DNA of 44,247 bases from Halobacteriovoraceae bacterium (GCA_002706205.1 PAKC01000092.1:9520-53766), one strand, 5' to 3'. Positions 24,780 through 33,511 are shown, counted from the stretch's first letter. The notes: generated by a model not told the origin, from the sequence alone. A program made the numbers and translations.

Positions 24780-27770
24780 ATGAATGATAAAACTCCCCAC
24801 AAAAGAGAATTATTTCCTCATTATATTGGTATTAACAAACAAGAAGAGCAGGAACTTCTACAAGAATTAGAACTAAAAAGCTTAGATGATTTATTTTCAC
24901 ATATAGATCCACAAGTCCTACACAAAGGCTTGAAAATGAATACATCATTATCTCACCCACAGCTCAAAGAGCATATTCTAGAAATGGCCAAAAAAAATAA
25001 AATTTACACAAGTTTTATAGGTGATGGTCTGCAAGACTTTAAAGTTCCAGACATCGTTGCAAAAGTTTGTTCTATCCGTGGCCTAACCACTGCATATACA
25101 CCTTACCAACCTGAAAGAAGCCAAGGAACCTTACAAAGTTTATGGATTTATCAAAATCTTATTTCTAAGCTAACAGGATTTGAGGCCATTAATGCCTCTT
25201 TATATGAAAGGGCCACATGCCTTTTTGAAGCCCTCAATTGTGCTACCAGAATCAAAAAAAATAAAAACACCGTATTAGTTGCCGAAAATATTTATCCTCA
25301 GGATCTGGAAGTTTTAAAAACTCAGGCCAAATGGACCAAACTAAAACTCATTTTTGTTCCCATAAACAAAGAGAGCGGCTTAATTGATCAGCAAGAACTC
25401 AAAAACCTTATCAAAAAGAATCATGATATTGCGGCTTTTGCTTTTACCCAGATCTCATCTTTTGGCCATATCGAAGAATTCGATACCCTCACCGATATTT
25501 GTCAGAAAAATGAACTCTTAAGTATTTCCTTAGTTAATCTTCATGCTCTCTCAAATAATGGACTCAAAGAGCCGGCAAAATGGGGATCAAATGCATCCGG
25601 AACAGATATTTTAGTGGCTGAAGGACAATCATTAACCCTTGAACCTAATTTTGGAGGACCTGGCCTAGGAATATTTGGTATAAGATTCAACCAAGACAAT
25701 AAAAACATGATTCGAGCGGCAGCTGGTAGATTTATTGGAAAAACGAAAGATATAAATGGTACTGAATGTAAAGCCATTATTCTCTCTACACGAGAGCAGC
25801 ATATAAGACGTGAAAAGGCGACTTCAAATATTTGCTCCAACCAATCTTTTGTGGCCACTGCTTGTGGTGCGGCTATTCTTAATAAAGGTTCAGATGGTTT
25901 TAATGAATCATTTCAACTGGCCCATAAAAATGCTCTAAAGCTTCTACAAGAACTTACATGTTTTGAAGGTGTTGAGCTTGCTTTTAATGCTCCCATATTT
26001 AATGAGTTTACTCTTAGGTTAAAGACGAATGTAGCGGAACTTATCAATCTCGCTGCAAATGAAGAACAAATACATATTGGGGTTGATATTAGCCATCGTT
26101 GTCATCTTAATGACAATCTCTTACATATTTCTGTTAACGATCAACATTCAAGCCTTGATCTTCAAAAAATCGTTACATTTTTTAAATCGCAATTTAAACC
26201 AAAAAGTATTTCAAGCACTATCAGCTCAATAAGAAACAACCAAAAAAGAATTCAAGAATTTCATTTTGAAGCAAAAGCGACGCAAGAACTGTATGATTAT
26301 TATGGCCAACTAGGAAAGCAAAACCTCTCACCAGACGATGGTATTTATCCTCTTGGAAGTTGTACCATGAAATACAATCCAGAAATTAATGAATGGGCAG
26401 CTAATTTAAAAGAGTTTACTAAAACCCACCCACAAGCACCTGAAACCAGTGTGCAAGGTAATTTAGAAATACTCTATAATATCCAAGAAATTTTTAAAGA
26501 TATAACTGGACTACCAGGAGTCACAACCCAGCCAGTAGCTGGAGCTCAAGGAGAGCTTGTTGGGCTAAAAATGTTTCAAGCCTATCATGCAGATAAGGGA
26601 GAGCAACAATCTAGAGATATTATTCTTATTCCACGCTCTGCTCATGGAACGAATCCTGCAACTGCAACCATGGCCGGTTTTGAAACCAAAAAGCTCAATG
26701 GTATCGCTTATGGAATTCAAATAATTAATGCCAATGACAACGGAGAAATCGACTTCAATCAACTTCAAAGTTTAGTTGAAACTTACAAAGAAAGAATTGC
26801 AGGAGTCATGATTACCAACCCCAATACTGCTGGTATTTTTGAAACAAAATTTAAAGAGATTTCTCAACTCATTCATTCCGTTGGTGGACTCGTCTATATG
26901 GATGGTGCCAATATGAATGCGATTGCAGGAAAAGTTGATCTCAATGCCCTGGGAGTCGACGCCGTTCATAATAATTTACATAAAACATGGTCAATTCCTC
27001 ATGGTGGAGGTGGCCCTGGTGATGCTATTGTAGCTGTGAGTCAGCTTTTGATTGACTATTTACCTGGTAGACAAGTCAAAAAGAATGAACATGGCAGCTA
27101 TTCAACTTATAAGGCAAAAAAATCTATTGGTGAGTTTCATAGACATTATGGAAATTTTGCCCACAAAGTAAGGGCCTACACTTATCTTAAAGCATTGGGC
27201 TCTGATGGTATTGCGAGAATGAGTGGTATCGCTGTTTTAAGTGCTAGATATCTCTATCAAAAACTCAAAAAAACTTATCCTGTCTTACCTGCACATTCAG
27301 AAAACTCACCTCGAATGCATGAATTCATTCTTACTTTACATGAGGACAGCTTTAATCGTTTGGCCAAAGCTGGAACTCCTAAAGCTCAAGTTATGGCAAA
27401 ATTAGGAAAGCTTTTTTTGGACTTTGGCTTTCATGCTCCAACAGTGGCTTTCCCAGAAGTCTATGGACTTATGTTAGAGCCAACTGAATCCTTTACCAAA
27501 TCAGAACTTGACCGCTTTTGCCAAGTCGTAGAAACAATTCATCATATTATTAATGAATATCCACAAGTTCTACAAACTGTTCCTCACTTTACTCCTGTGG
27601 CCAAAGTTGATGAAGTTTTGGCCAATAAGCACCCAATTCTAACTGAAGATATTAAAAACCTCTTAAGCCCAGTTTTAAAAGATAAAGAAGCTGCTGAGGT
27701 TTTAAGAAATTCAAGGCCAGAAAAGATCATTGAGAAAATTCTTCAAGCACACGAATCTGCGCTAGCTTGA
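24780..27770 (+). CDS. gcvP: glycine dehydrogenase (decarboxylating), glycine cleavage P-protein
   Basis: The PLP-dependent P-protein decarboxylates glycine and passes the aminomethyl group to the lipoyl H-protein. This is the single-chain form (996 residues), about 40 longer than E. coli GcvP. The N-terminal half starts LFPHYIGINKQEEQELL and contains TAYTPYQPERSQGTLQ. The C-terminal half carries LGSCTMKYNPE, RSAHGTNPA and the PLP lysine K735 in NNLHKTWSIPHGGGGPGD. AAGGAAGG precedes the ATG. No gcvT or gcvH gene is adjacent, so the gene is split from the rest of the system. An inverted repeat follows the stop. Confidence 0.97.
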   Translation: MNDKTPHKRELFPHYIGINKQEEQELLQELELKSLDDLFSHIDPQVLHKGLKMNTSLSHPQLKEHILEMAKKNKIYTSFIGDGLQDFKVPDIVAKVCSIRGLTTAYTPYQPERSQGTLQSLWIYQNLISKLTGFEAINASLYERATCLFEALNCATRIKKNKNTVLVAENIYPQDLEVLKTQAKWTKLKLIFVPINKESGLIDQQELKNLIKKNHDIAAFAFTQISSFGHIEEFDTLTDICQKNELLSISLVNLHALSNNGLKEPAKWGSNASGTDILVAEGQSLTLEPNFGGPGLGIFGIRFNQDNKNMIRAAAGRFIGKTKDINGTECKAIILSTREQHIRREKATSNICSNQSFVATACGAAILNKGSDGFNESFQLAHKNALKLLQELTCFEGVELAFNAPIFNEFTLRLKTNVAELINLAANEEQIHIGVDISHRCHLNDNLLHISVNDQHSSLDLQKIVTFFKSQFKPKSISSTISSIRNNQKRIQEFHFEAKATQELYDYYGQLGKQNLSPDDGIYPLGSCTMKYNPEINEWAANLKEFTKTHPQAPETSVQGNLEILYNIQEIFKDITGLPGVTTQPVAGAQGELVGLKMFQAYHADKGEQQSRDIILIPRSAHGTNPATATMAGFETKKLNGIAYGIQIINANDNGEIDFNQLQSLVETYKERIAGVMITNPNTAGIFETKFKEISQLIHSVGGLVYMDGANMNAIAGKVDLNALGVDAVHNNLHKTWSIPHGGGGPGDAIVAVSQLLIDYLPGRQVKKNEHGSYSTYKAKKSIGEFHRHYGNFAHKVRAYTYLKALGSDGIARMSGIAVLSARYLYQKLKKTYPVLPAHSENSPRMHEFILTLHEDSFNRLAKAGTPKAQVMAKLGKLFLDFGFHAPTVAFPEVYGLMLEPTESFTKSELDRFCQVVETIHHIINEYPQVLQTVPHFTPVAKVDEVLANKHPILTEDIKNLLSPVLKDKEAAEVLRNSRPEKIIEKILQAHESALA

Positions 27771-27771
27771 T

Positions 27772-27799
27772 GTTTCTGCCATTTTTATATGGCAGAAAC
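27772..27799 (+). terminator. hairpin after gcvP
   Basis: GTTTCTGCCAT (27772-27782), loop TTTTAT, ATGGCAGAAAC (27789-27799): an 11-bp perfect stem starting 2 nt after the gcvP stop. The T tract after it is poor (TATCTCTATC), so termination may be partial. Confidence 0.6.
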
Positions 27800-27973
27800 T
27801 ATCTCTATCTTACTAAATTATCATAGAGCTTTAAGAACTCTATCGTTTTCGAATATTTTATTTTTTCTAAACAAATTAACATGGTAAAATACTCAGACAT
27901 TTAATATATAAAGTCGTCATACCGATACATTATTTAATAAAAAGTTAAATATTTTCATCTGAGAGGCTTAATT

Positions 27974-29161
27974 ATGTCCACAGCAAGTGTCAATTACCAA
28001 CCAAATATCGACTCTGTTATAGACTCGAGTAAAAAAAATTCACTCATTATCGGGCAAGAAGAGTTTGTTAAAATTAATGTCTCAAATCGATTAAATGATA
28101 AATTTGAATTTAATGTTCTTACCAAAAATTCCATTGAAGAAGGAATTGATTTACTCACACAAGAAAATTTTCAGCTTGTTGTTGTTGATATTGATGGTCT
28201 AGACTTTGAAGGCGTGAATCGCTTATACAAAATCATAAATCATATTCAAACTCCTTGTATGCTCATAGGAAGTGATGTTACATTTTTAAATCGATTGAGG
28301 GTTGATCTTGATAATTCCTTTATTTCATTTCTTCCCAAAGCAATTCTTAATACAATGTTTAATGATACTGTTAATTTACTTTTAAAAAAGACTAACTCTG
28401 CTGCAAAAGTCTCCAAAAGATTTATGGATGTTAGTGCATTTGAAAAACCACTCTCTCTCTATTTCTTAGCAGCAGCACTTATTTTAGAACCCCTCATAAA
28501 AGTTTTTTACCTCAAAGTTCAAACTGGCTTTGAATGGGATATATTAGCTCGTACCATTTTTAGTATTGAAGGCTTCTTAGGTAATTTTGAGTTTTGGGCA
28601 CTCTTTCCTTTAGCTGGATATGCTTTAATTAGTGTACGCTCATGGAGTTTTTTCTTTTTTATTGGTCTCCAATTGTACTCGTTATATGCATACTTTAGTT
28701 ATGAAAAGTTTACATGGCCTTATGTTGCCGAAACACCCCATGTATCAAGCACTCTCCTATTATTTTTTAATGTTGCCCTAGTCCTTTACTTTTTAGTACC
28801 AGCAAATAGAAGACCTTACTGGAACAAAACAAGAAGACTATGGAGAAATACATCAAGATATGGAACGAATCTTAAAGGTCAATTTAAGCACAATAATAAA
28901 ATGGTCACAACAACGATTACAAATATTTCAGAGACAGGAGCTTATTTTACAACCACTAAAAATCTTCCCGTTGGTCATCGAATGATGTTAGAAGTCCCCT
29001 TAGGAGATGATGTTAAAAACCTTGAAGCGATCGTTCGAAGAACCCAAAGCACCGCTCACGAAAACTATTATGGCTACGGTATAGAATTTAAATACAAAAA
29101 TAAACAAGATAAAATAGAACTTAAAGAGTACATCAACTCTTTAAATCATCGAATTCAATAG
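27974..29161 (+). CDS. membrane PilZ domain protein with N-terminal receiver-like region
   Basis: A 395-residue protein. Residues 20-140 look like a receiver domain (LVVVDIDGLDFEGV with D72 in the phospho-acceptor place), but the acidic pair is missing. About three to four membrane helices follow between 158 and 276 (SLYFLAAALILEPLIKVF; WALFPLAGYALI; SWSFFFFIGLQLYSLYAYF; LLLFFNVALVLYFLVP). The C-terminal PilZ domain has both cyclic di-GMP motifs, RNTSR (R291-R295) and NISETG (317-322). It should therefore bind c-di-GMP at the inner membrane; the output is unknown. GAGAGG lies before the ATG. In Bdellovibrionota, PilZ proteins often govern motility and predation, which is context and not proof. 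It converges with the GDPD gene at 15 bp. Confidence 0.85.
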   Translation: MSTASVNYQPNIDSVIDSSKKNSLIIGQEEFVKINVSNRLNDKFEFNVLTKNSIEEGIDLLTQENFQLVVVDIDGLDFEGVNRLYKIINHIQTPCMLIGSDVTFLNRLRVDLDNSFISFLPKAILNTMFNDTVNLLLKKTNSAAKVSKRFMDVSAFEKPLSLYFLAAALILEPLIKVFYLKVQTGFEWDILARTIFSIEGFLGNFEFWALFPLAGYALISVRSWSFFFFIGLQLYSLYAYFSYEKFTWPYVAETPHVSSTLLLFFNVALVLYFLVPANRRPYWNKTRRLWRNTSRYGTNLKGQFKHNNKMVTTTITNISETGAYFTTTKNLPVGHRMMLEVPLGDDVKNLEAIVRRTQSTAHENYYGYGIEFKYKNKQDKIELKEYINSLNHRIQ

Positions 29162-29176
29162 AATGAAAAGTAAAAA

Positions 29177-29983
29177 TCATTTAATAAGACGCCAGGGGTG
29201 GTTTGTAAAATGCCATTCCACCCCTCTGGCCATTTCCCGATAAAGGCAATTTTTTGACCATATAAAGCCTGTCCCTATTTTTTGAGACTGAGCAAAATGT
29301 TTACCTAGATAAGCTTTATGAATTAATAAAAAATGTCCTGTCACACCACCAATTTTATGCTCCAAAGTATCTAAACTTCTTTTTTTGACATCAAAACTTG
29401 AAACAAGTAAGTAAGTTTGGGCCGGAAAACAATTAAAATGCTGAATAGGATCCATACTTAATGCCATAATATGAAAATCTTCAACCGGTACAAGCGAGCT
29501 TAATAAGTTCTTTAAAATAAATTTTTGTCGATCAATATCTCTCCACTTTACTTGCTTAAGCTCAATAAAAAGATGAAGTTTTTTCCCAAACTTTTCAATA
29601 ACATCTTCTAAAGATGGAATCTGAGGAAAACGCTTTCTCAGCTCATCGTAAGTGATATCTTCGAGTTGAATATTTTCATCCCAAACCCGTTGTAATGACA
29701 CATCATGATGAATAACTGGTACTAAATCTTTAGTCCAGCGAACATCAAACTCAATACCATACAAACCTTTTTCAAAGGCCATTTGAAAACTTTCAAGTGT
29801 ATTTTCTTTAATTTTCTTTTCATGCCAGCCCCGATGGGCCACAATTTTAGGTTTTTTATGACTTAAAGACTTATTAATAAAAGCATAAGGCACAATGCTA
29901 TAAAAAAGGTCTATTGTGAACTCTAAACTTCTTATAATATGTTGATACAAGCTAACTCCTAAAAAAGACTTGAGACTCTGCAC
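29177..29983 (-). CDS. glycerophosphodiester phosphodiesterase family protein
   Basis: A GDPD-family enzyme of 268 residues, expected to split glycerophosphodiesters into glycerol-3-phosphate and alcohols. The catalytic start is KPKIVAHRGWHEK (HRG) followed by ENTLESFQMAFEKG. GIEFDVRWTKDLVPVIHHDVSLQRVW carries the metal-binding E-D and the second H. LFIELKQVKW supplies the later ELK motif. The domain ends near ENCLYREMARGVEWHFTNHPW-like sequence. About 42 residues precede the domain and look like an amphipathic or membrane-associated helix. The track start is GTG with only a weak ribosome site, so it is uncertain. The gene is divergent from the histidine kinase and shares its operator-like region. 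Confidence 0.88.
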   Translation of the reverse strand: MQSLKSFLGVSLYQHIIRSLEFTIDLFYSIVPYAFINKSLSHKKPKIVAHRGWHEKKIKENTLESFQMAFEKGLYGIEFDVRWTKDLVPVIHHDVSLQRVWDENIQLEDITYDELRKRFPQIPSLEDVIEKFGKKLHLFIELKQVKWRDIDRQKFILKNLLSSLVPVEDFHIMALSMDPIQHFNCFPAQTYLLVSSFDVKKRSLDTLEHKIGGVTGHFLLIHKAYLGKHFAQSQKIGTGFIWSKNCLYREMARGVEWHFTNHPWRLIK

Positions 29984-30002
29984 TTAATCAATTTTAATAA
30001 AA

Positions 30003-30029
30003 TTAACATAAAATTGACAAATAATTGAT
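30003..30029 (+). promoter_or_regulatory. three tandem 11-nt direct repeats, candidate response regulator operator
   Basis: Half-sites TTAAC (30003), TTGAC (30014) and TTGAT (30025) begin exactly 11 nt apart, one helical turn. OmpR/PhoB-type regulators typically bind tandem half-sites of this period. They sit 22-48 nt before the histidine kinase ATG in the gap shared with the divergent GDPD gene. An equivalent array precedes the DsbA-like gene at 32230. Confidence 0.6.
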
Positions 30030-30043
30030 CCTTTTTGTTAAAT
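30014..30043 (+). promoter_or_regulatory. sigma-70-like promoter of the kinase operon, possibly leaderless
   Basis: TTGACA (30014-30019), 18 nt, TTAAAT (30038-30043), then 7 nt and the ATG. There is no Shine-Dalgarno sequence. The perfect -35 coincides with the middle TTGAC half-site, so regulator binding would compete with or replace -35 contacts. Confidence 0.4.
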
Positions 30044-30050
30044 TTATAAA

Positions 30051-31571
30051 ATGAGACTTGAACTTTTCCTCTTTGCCCTTGCTCTTATCCTTGCTTTTCT
30101 AACTGGCAATATCACCTATTTTATTAAGGCAGATGAAAGTGTCGACTTAAAAGATTTAAAACAAATCAGAGAATTGCACCAAGAACTCCAAGAAGAAGTT
30201 ACACCTTATAGACGACTTGACCTGAATATCGATTACCCAACAGCTGAGCATTTAAAATTACTTAACACACAAACTAATATTGGAAATAATAAACAAATCA
30301 CCTTAAACTCATCAGAATGCCTTAAATCAAAAATATCACAAATAAGCTCTGATTTTATTAATAAAGAAACTCTTTGGCTGGCCTATTTATGCAATCAAGT
30401 TCAAAGACTACCACTCAATTTTTTTAAAACACCACCCTTTCTTCACTCAAATGGCATGAGCTACGCCTTCATGCAATTTAAAATGCTTTCAACAAAAAAA
30501 GAGAAGTACAATTGGCTAGAAAAATATGCAAATTCAATGCATATTAACGAGCTTAAAGAGTTGCAATGGCCAACATCTCAAAATTTACGCTTTCTTATGT
30601 TTCAATCTGCTAACTCCATTCAAAATATAATAAAAGGGGAAAATACATTTCTTAGCAAGGATTTTTATTTCATTAAAACCGGTAATTTAAAATATTATAT
30701 TATACAAAAAAAAATTGCTGAACGTTTTTTTAGCCGCACCAGATTTGCTTTTTCACAAAAAATCCAAGGTTGTAATTTAAAAATAGGAAATGTCTGTTGG
30801 GAAAAAAGAACCCGTAACTTACAAAGCTTTCTTTCTCAATCAATCAATTTTTTATTTATTGGGACAATCATTATTCTCATCCTTACAGCTTCAAGCCTCT
30901 ACTCGAGATTAAAAAGAAAAAGAAAAGAAGAAGACCGAAAAAAGCATGCCCTAAGAGTCCTCACACATGAGTTAAGAACTCCTATTGCCTCTTTGATCCT
31001 ACAGATCAACCAACTCAACCAAAATACTCAAGCGCTTCCCCTCGATGTGCAAGAGTCTCTGTTAAAATTAGAAGGTCAAATTTATCGTCTTAAACATTTA
31101 GCAGAAAAAAGTCAAAGCTATCTCCAAACGGACACATCTGATCTCATTGAACTTAAACCTAGTAAGATTCTCTCTCTCAAAGACTATCTTGAAGATATTC
31201 TCTCTGAGTATCATGACACAGATATACAACTTGATGTTCAAGCAGATACTTCTTTATCTGCAGATCAGTATTGGCTTAAAATGTGCATTACAAATCTCAT
31301 AGATAACGCGATAAAATATGGAAAAACACCAATCAAAATTCGTTTAGATCAGAACAAAAAATATATCTTTATCAGCATCATTGACCGAGGTGAAATAGCC
31401 TATAATAACTTAAAAGATTTACTAAAAACAAAACATACCAATACGAAAGGATTAGGAATAGGACTGACAATTGTAGAAAAGACACTTAAAGAAATGCACG
31501 CTAGTCTTAAGCTGACAACAAATCCCACACAATTTATGATAAGAATACCTAAGGATAAAAATAATGACTAA
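30051..31571 (+). CDS. sensor histidine kinase
   Basis: A 506-residue membrane kinase. Membrane helix 1 spans about 5-24 and helix 2 about 264-284, enclosing a periplasmic sensor domain of 240 residues that I do not recognise. The sensor has four cysteines (C90, C114, C241, C249), which could form disulfides. There is no recognisable HAMP domain; a basic linker leads directly to the dimerisation helix with H306 in LTHELRTPIASL. The ATPase domain has the N-box NLIDNAIKYGK, a short G1 (DRGE) and the G2 box GLGIGLTIVEK. The ATG has no ribosome site and lies 7 nt after a -10-like hexamer. The last 8 nt overlap the response regulator start, so the pair is coupled. Confidence 0.93.
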   Translation: MRLELFLFALALILAFLTGNITYFIKADESVDLKDLKQIRELHQELQEEVTPYRRLDLNIDYPTAEHLKLLNTQTNIGNNKQITLNSSECLKSKISQISSDFINKETLWLAYLCNQVQRLPLNFFKTPPFLHSNGMSYAFMQFKMLSTKKEKYNWLEKYANSMHINELKELQWPTSQNLRFLMFQSANSIQNIIKGENTFLSKDFYFIKTGNLKYYIIQKKIAERFFSRTRFAFSQKIQGCNLKIGNVCWEKRTRNLQSFLSQSINFLFIGTIIILILTASSLYSRLKRKRKEEDRKKHALRVLTHELRTPIASLILQINQLNQNTQALPLDVQESLLKLEGQIYRLKHLAEKSQSYLQTDTSDLIELKPSKILSLKDYLEDILSEYHDTDIQLDVQADTSLSADQYWLKMCITNLIDNAIKYGKTPIKIRLDQNKKYIFISIIDRGEIAYNNLKDLLKTKHTNTKGLGIGLTIVEKTLKEMHASLKLTTNPTQFMIRIPKDKNND

Positions 31572-32229
31572 AATATTACTTATTGAAGATGACCACAGCT
31601 TAGGCCCTACTCTTAAGAAGACACTAGGTCAGGAAGGCTATGAAGTAAAACTTTGCAAAAATATCGCTGAAGCTCAAGAAGAGGACTTTCAAGATTATTC
31701 CTTAGTGCTTTTAGACTGGATGTTGCCTGATGGTCAAGGAATTGATTTATTAAAACATATCTCAGGGCCCCCTATCATCATGTTAACGGCCCGAACTGAT
31801 GTTATTGATAAAGTCTTAGGACTAGAAACAGGAGCTGATGATTATATTACCAAACCTTTTGAGCCGCGAGAGCTTTTGGCAAGAATTAGAGTTCAATTAA
31901 GAAAATCTCATAAAAAACAATCTACCCAGACCACACAGGAAGTCCTAAGCTCACATCTTAAGTTTAATCTTGATGAAAGAAGAATATATTATAAAGATCA
32001 AGAAATAAATCTTACCAAAATGGAGTTTGACTTACTTTATCTTTTGGCCACTCATCCCAAACAAGTTTTTACTAGGGAAAAACTGTTAGATGAAGTTTGG
32101 GGTTACGATAACTACCCAACGACCCGAACTGTCGATACGCATGTTCTTCAATTAAGACAAAAATTCTCTAATGACATTATTGATACAGTCAGAGGTATTG
32201 GCTATCGCTTTAATCCCGAACATAATTAA
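31564..32229 (+). CDS. OmpR/PhoB family response regulator
   Basis: A 221-residue transcription regulator, partner of the preceding kinase. The receiver domain has E8-D9-D10, phospho-acceptor D51 (LLDWMLPDGQG), T in MLTART and the switch Lys in ITKPFEPRELLARI. The winged-helix DNA-binding domain (about 125-221) has FNLDERRIYYKDQEINLTK and the recognition helix TRTVDTHVLQLRQKF, ending VRGIGYRFN as in OmpR/PhoB. AAGGAT inside the kinase end serves as ribosome site. Tandem 11-nt half-sites flank the kinase-regulator unit on both sides, which predicts autoregulation and control of the downstream DsbA-like gene. Confidence 0.95.
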   Translation: MTKILLIEDDHSLGPTLKKTLGQEGYEVKLCKNIAEAQEEDFQDYSLVLLDWMLPDGQGIDLLKHISGPPIIMLTARTDVIDKVLGLETGADDYITKPFEPRELLARIRVQLRKSHKKQSTQTTQEVLSSHLKFNLDERRIYYKDQEINLTKMEFDLLYLLATHPKQVFTREKLLDEVWGYDNYPTTRTVDTHVLQLRQKFSNDIIDTVRGIGYRFNPEHN

Positions 32230-32262
32230 TTGACTAAGAGTTGACAAAAAACTGACTCAAAT
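32230..32262 (+). promoter_or_regulatory. three tandem 11-nt direct repeats upstream of the DsbA-like gene
   Basis: TTGACTAAGAG, TTGACAAAAAA and CTGACTCAAAT start at 32230, 32241 and 32252, an exact 11-nt period, immediately after the response regulator stop codon. They match the half-sites before the kinase gene (TTAAC/TTGAC/TTGAT). A weak -10-like TATAAG or TACGAT lies at 32271-32282, in range for activation. Confidence 0.65.
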
Positions 32263-32323
32263 TAAAATTTTATAAGTACGATAGAAATTAGTAAGGAACT
32301 CATAATATAATGAAGGAGTCTAA

Positions 32324-33121
32324 ATGAACTTACTAAAACTTTTATCCTTGGCCATCGTTGCTTATTTTATTACTGGTTGCAGCACAGATAAGCAATTTCA
32401 AAAAAAATTACAACAAGCACTTACAGATAATCCAGATATTGTCTTTGATACAATTAAACAACATCCTGAAAAATTTATGATGACGCTTCAAACTGCAGCA
32501 ATGGAAGCAAAGCAGAGTATGGCAAAAAAGGCACAAGAAGAAGAAGTTAAGCAGCTTGAACAAGCACTTAATAATCCCCTTAAACCTAAGATTGAAAAAT
32601 CGAGAATTATTAAGGGAAATCCAAATGCTCCTCTTACAATCGTAGAATATTCTGACTTTGAATGTCCATTTTGTGCAAGAGGTTATAATACAGTTAATCA
32701 GCTATTCAAAAAATACCCTGGCAAAATCAAATTTATCTTTAAACACCTCCCTTTAAATATACATCCAAACGCCATGATAAGTGCTAAGTACTTTGAAGCG
32801 ATAGCATTACAGTCAAAAAAGAAGGCATTACAATTCCATAACCAAATATTTGAACAACAAAAAAAACTTAAACAAGGAGAAAAGTTTTTAAAAAAGCTTG
32901 CTAATAATCTCAATATTGACATGAGCAAACTTGCTAAAGACATCAACTCTGATCAAATTGAAAAACTTATTACCTCTGATATGGAAGAAGCGAAAAAGTA
33001 TGGCATGCAAGGAACTCCAGGCTTTATAATTAACGGTATTCCTGTCAGAGGTGCCTACCCTGCAGAGTATTTTGATGAAATTATCAAAAAACTCACGGCC
33101 AAAGGAAAGCTTACACTTTAA
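32324..33121 (+). CDS. DsbA-like thiol-disulfide oxidoreductase, lipoprotein
   Basis: A 265-residue lipoprotein. The signal peptide ends with the lipobox ITGC (lipidated C19), followed by a helical, charged spacer (20-95) and a DsbA/thioredoxin-fold domain. The active site is CPFC (C114 and C117) in VEYSDFECPFCARG, and the cis-proline loop is MQGTPGFIINGIPV. Related proteins (BdbD/DsbA-like, DsbG-like) make or repair disulfide bonds in the envelope. The missing Asp after the lipid Cys (Ser instead) allows outer-membrane sorting in E. coli terms. GGAG precedes the ATG. The operator-like repeats upstream suggest control by the adjacent two-component pair. A stem-loop follows the gene. Confidence 0.93.
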   Translation: MNLLKLLSLAIVAYFITGCSTDKQFQKKLQQALTDNPDIVFDTIKQHPEKFMMTLQTAAMEAKQSMAKKAQEEEVKQLEQALNNPLKPKIEKSRIIKGNPNAPLTIVEYSDFECPFCARGYNTVNQLFKKYPGKIKFIFKHLPLNIHPNAMISAKYFEAIALQSKKKALQFHNQIFEQQKKLKQGEKFLKKLANNLNIDMSKLAKDINSDQIEKLITSDMEEAKKYGMQGTPGFIINGIPVRGAYPAEYFDEIIKKLTAKGKLTL

Positions 33122-33511
33122 AACTCCTTCATGAGTGAGTCCTTCAGAATTGAAGGACTCCAGGCCTCTTTTCTCACTAAAACCATTTTAACCGCCCGAC
33201 TACCGTGGGGATAGAAGAGAAAACTCAAACTCACAGACAGAAGCTGTTATGATGTAACTATTTTAAATTACTAGATGTCTGAACAGAAAAGCTTATTTCA
33301 TATTTACTTCTAGTATAACTGCTCACTAGCGCCTCAATGAAACCTTTTTTAAAAGCACTCTAGAAGTTAGTTACTAAGTTTGAATTTTCTCTATCATCAA
33401 TTTAGTAAGGCGATTTAAAAATCATTGGCTAAGAAAAAAGTATCTGGCATGCGCAAGAATATTGCCGGTTAGTTCTACAACGTTTATTATTGTCCCCTAG
33501 AAGGATAAAAT
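33122..33511 (+). other. 390-bp gene-free region before speA
   Basis: Apart from the terminator-like stem at 33137-33160 and the AAGGAT ribosome site just before speA, I see no conserved gene. A nine-codon ATG-to-stop frame (MKPFLKAL, near 33337) has no sign of being a leader peptide. A weak stem GGCA/TGCC lies near 33448-33466. No known riboswitch class is recognisable by eye. The length suggests an untranslated leader or several promoters for speA. Confidence 0.4.
33137..33160 (+). terminator. terminator hairpin of the DsbA-like gene
   Basis: GAGTCCTTCA-GAAT-TGAAGGACTC, a perfect 10-bp stem with a 4-nt loop, 15 nt after the stop. The following CAGGCCTCTTTTCTC is only moderately T-rich. Confidence 0.65.

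Noticed and set aside
27901-27928. TTAATATA-N12-ACCGATAC before the PilZ gene
   Set aside because: It has the right spacing but only about ten of sixteen consensus positions, so it is not listed as a promoter.
32257-32284. TCAAATTA-N12-TACGATAG before the DsbA-like gene as another sigma-28 site
   Set aside because: Both halves match poorly and the region is better explained by the 11-nt response regulator repeats.
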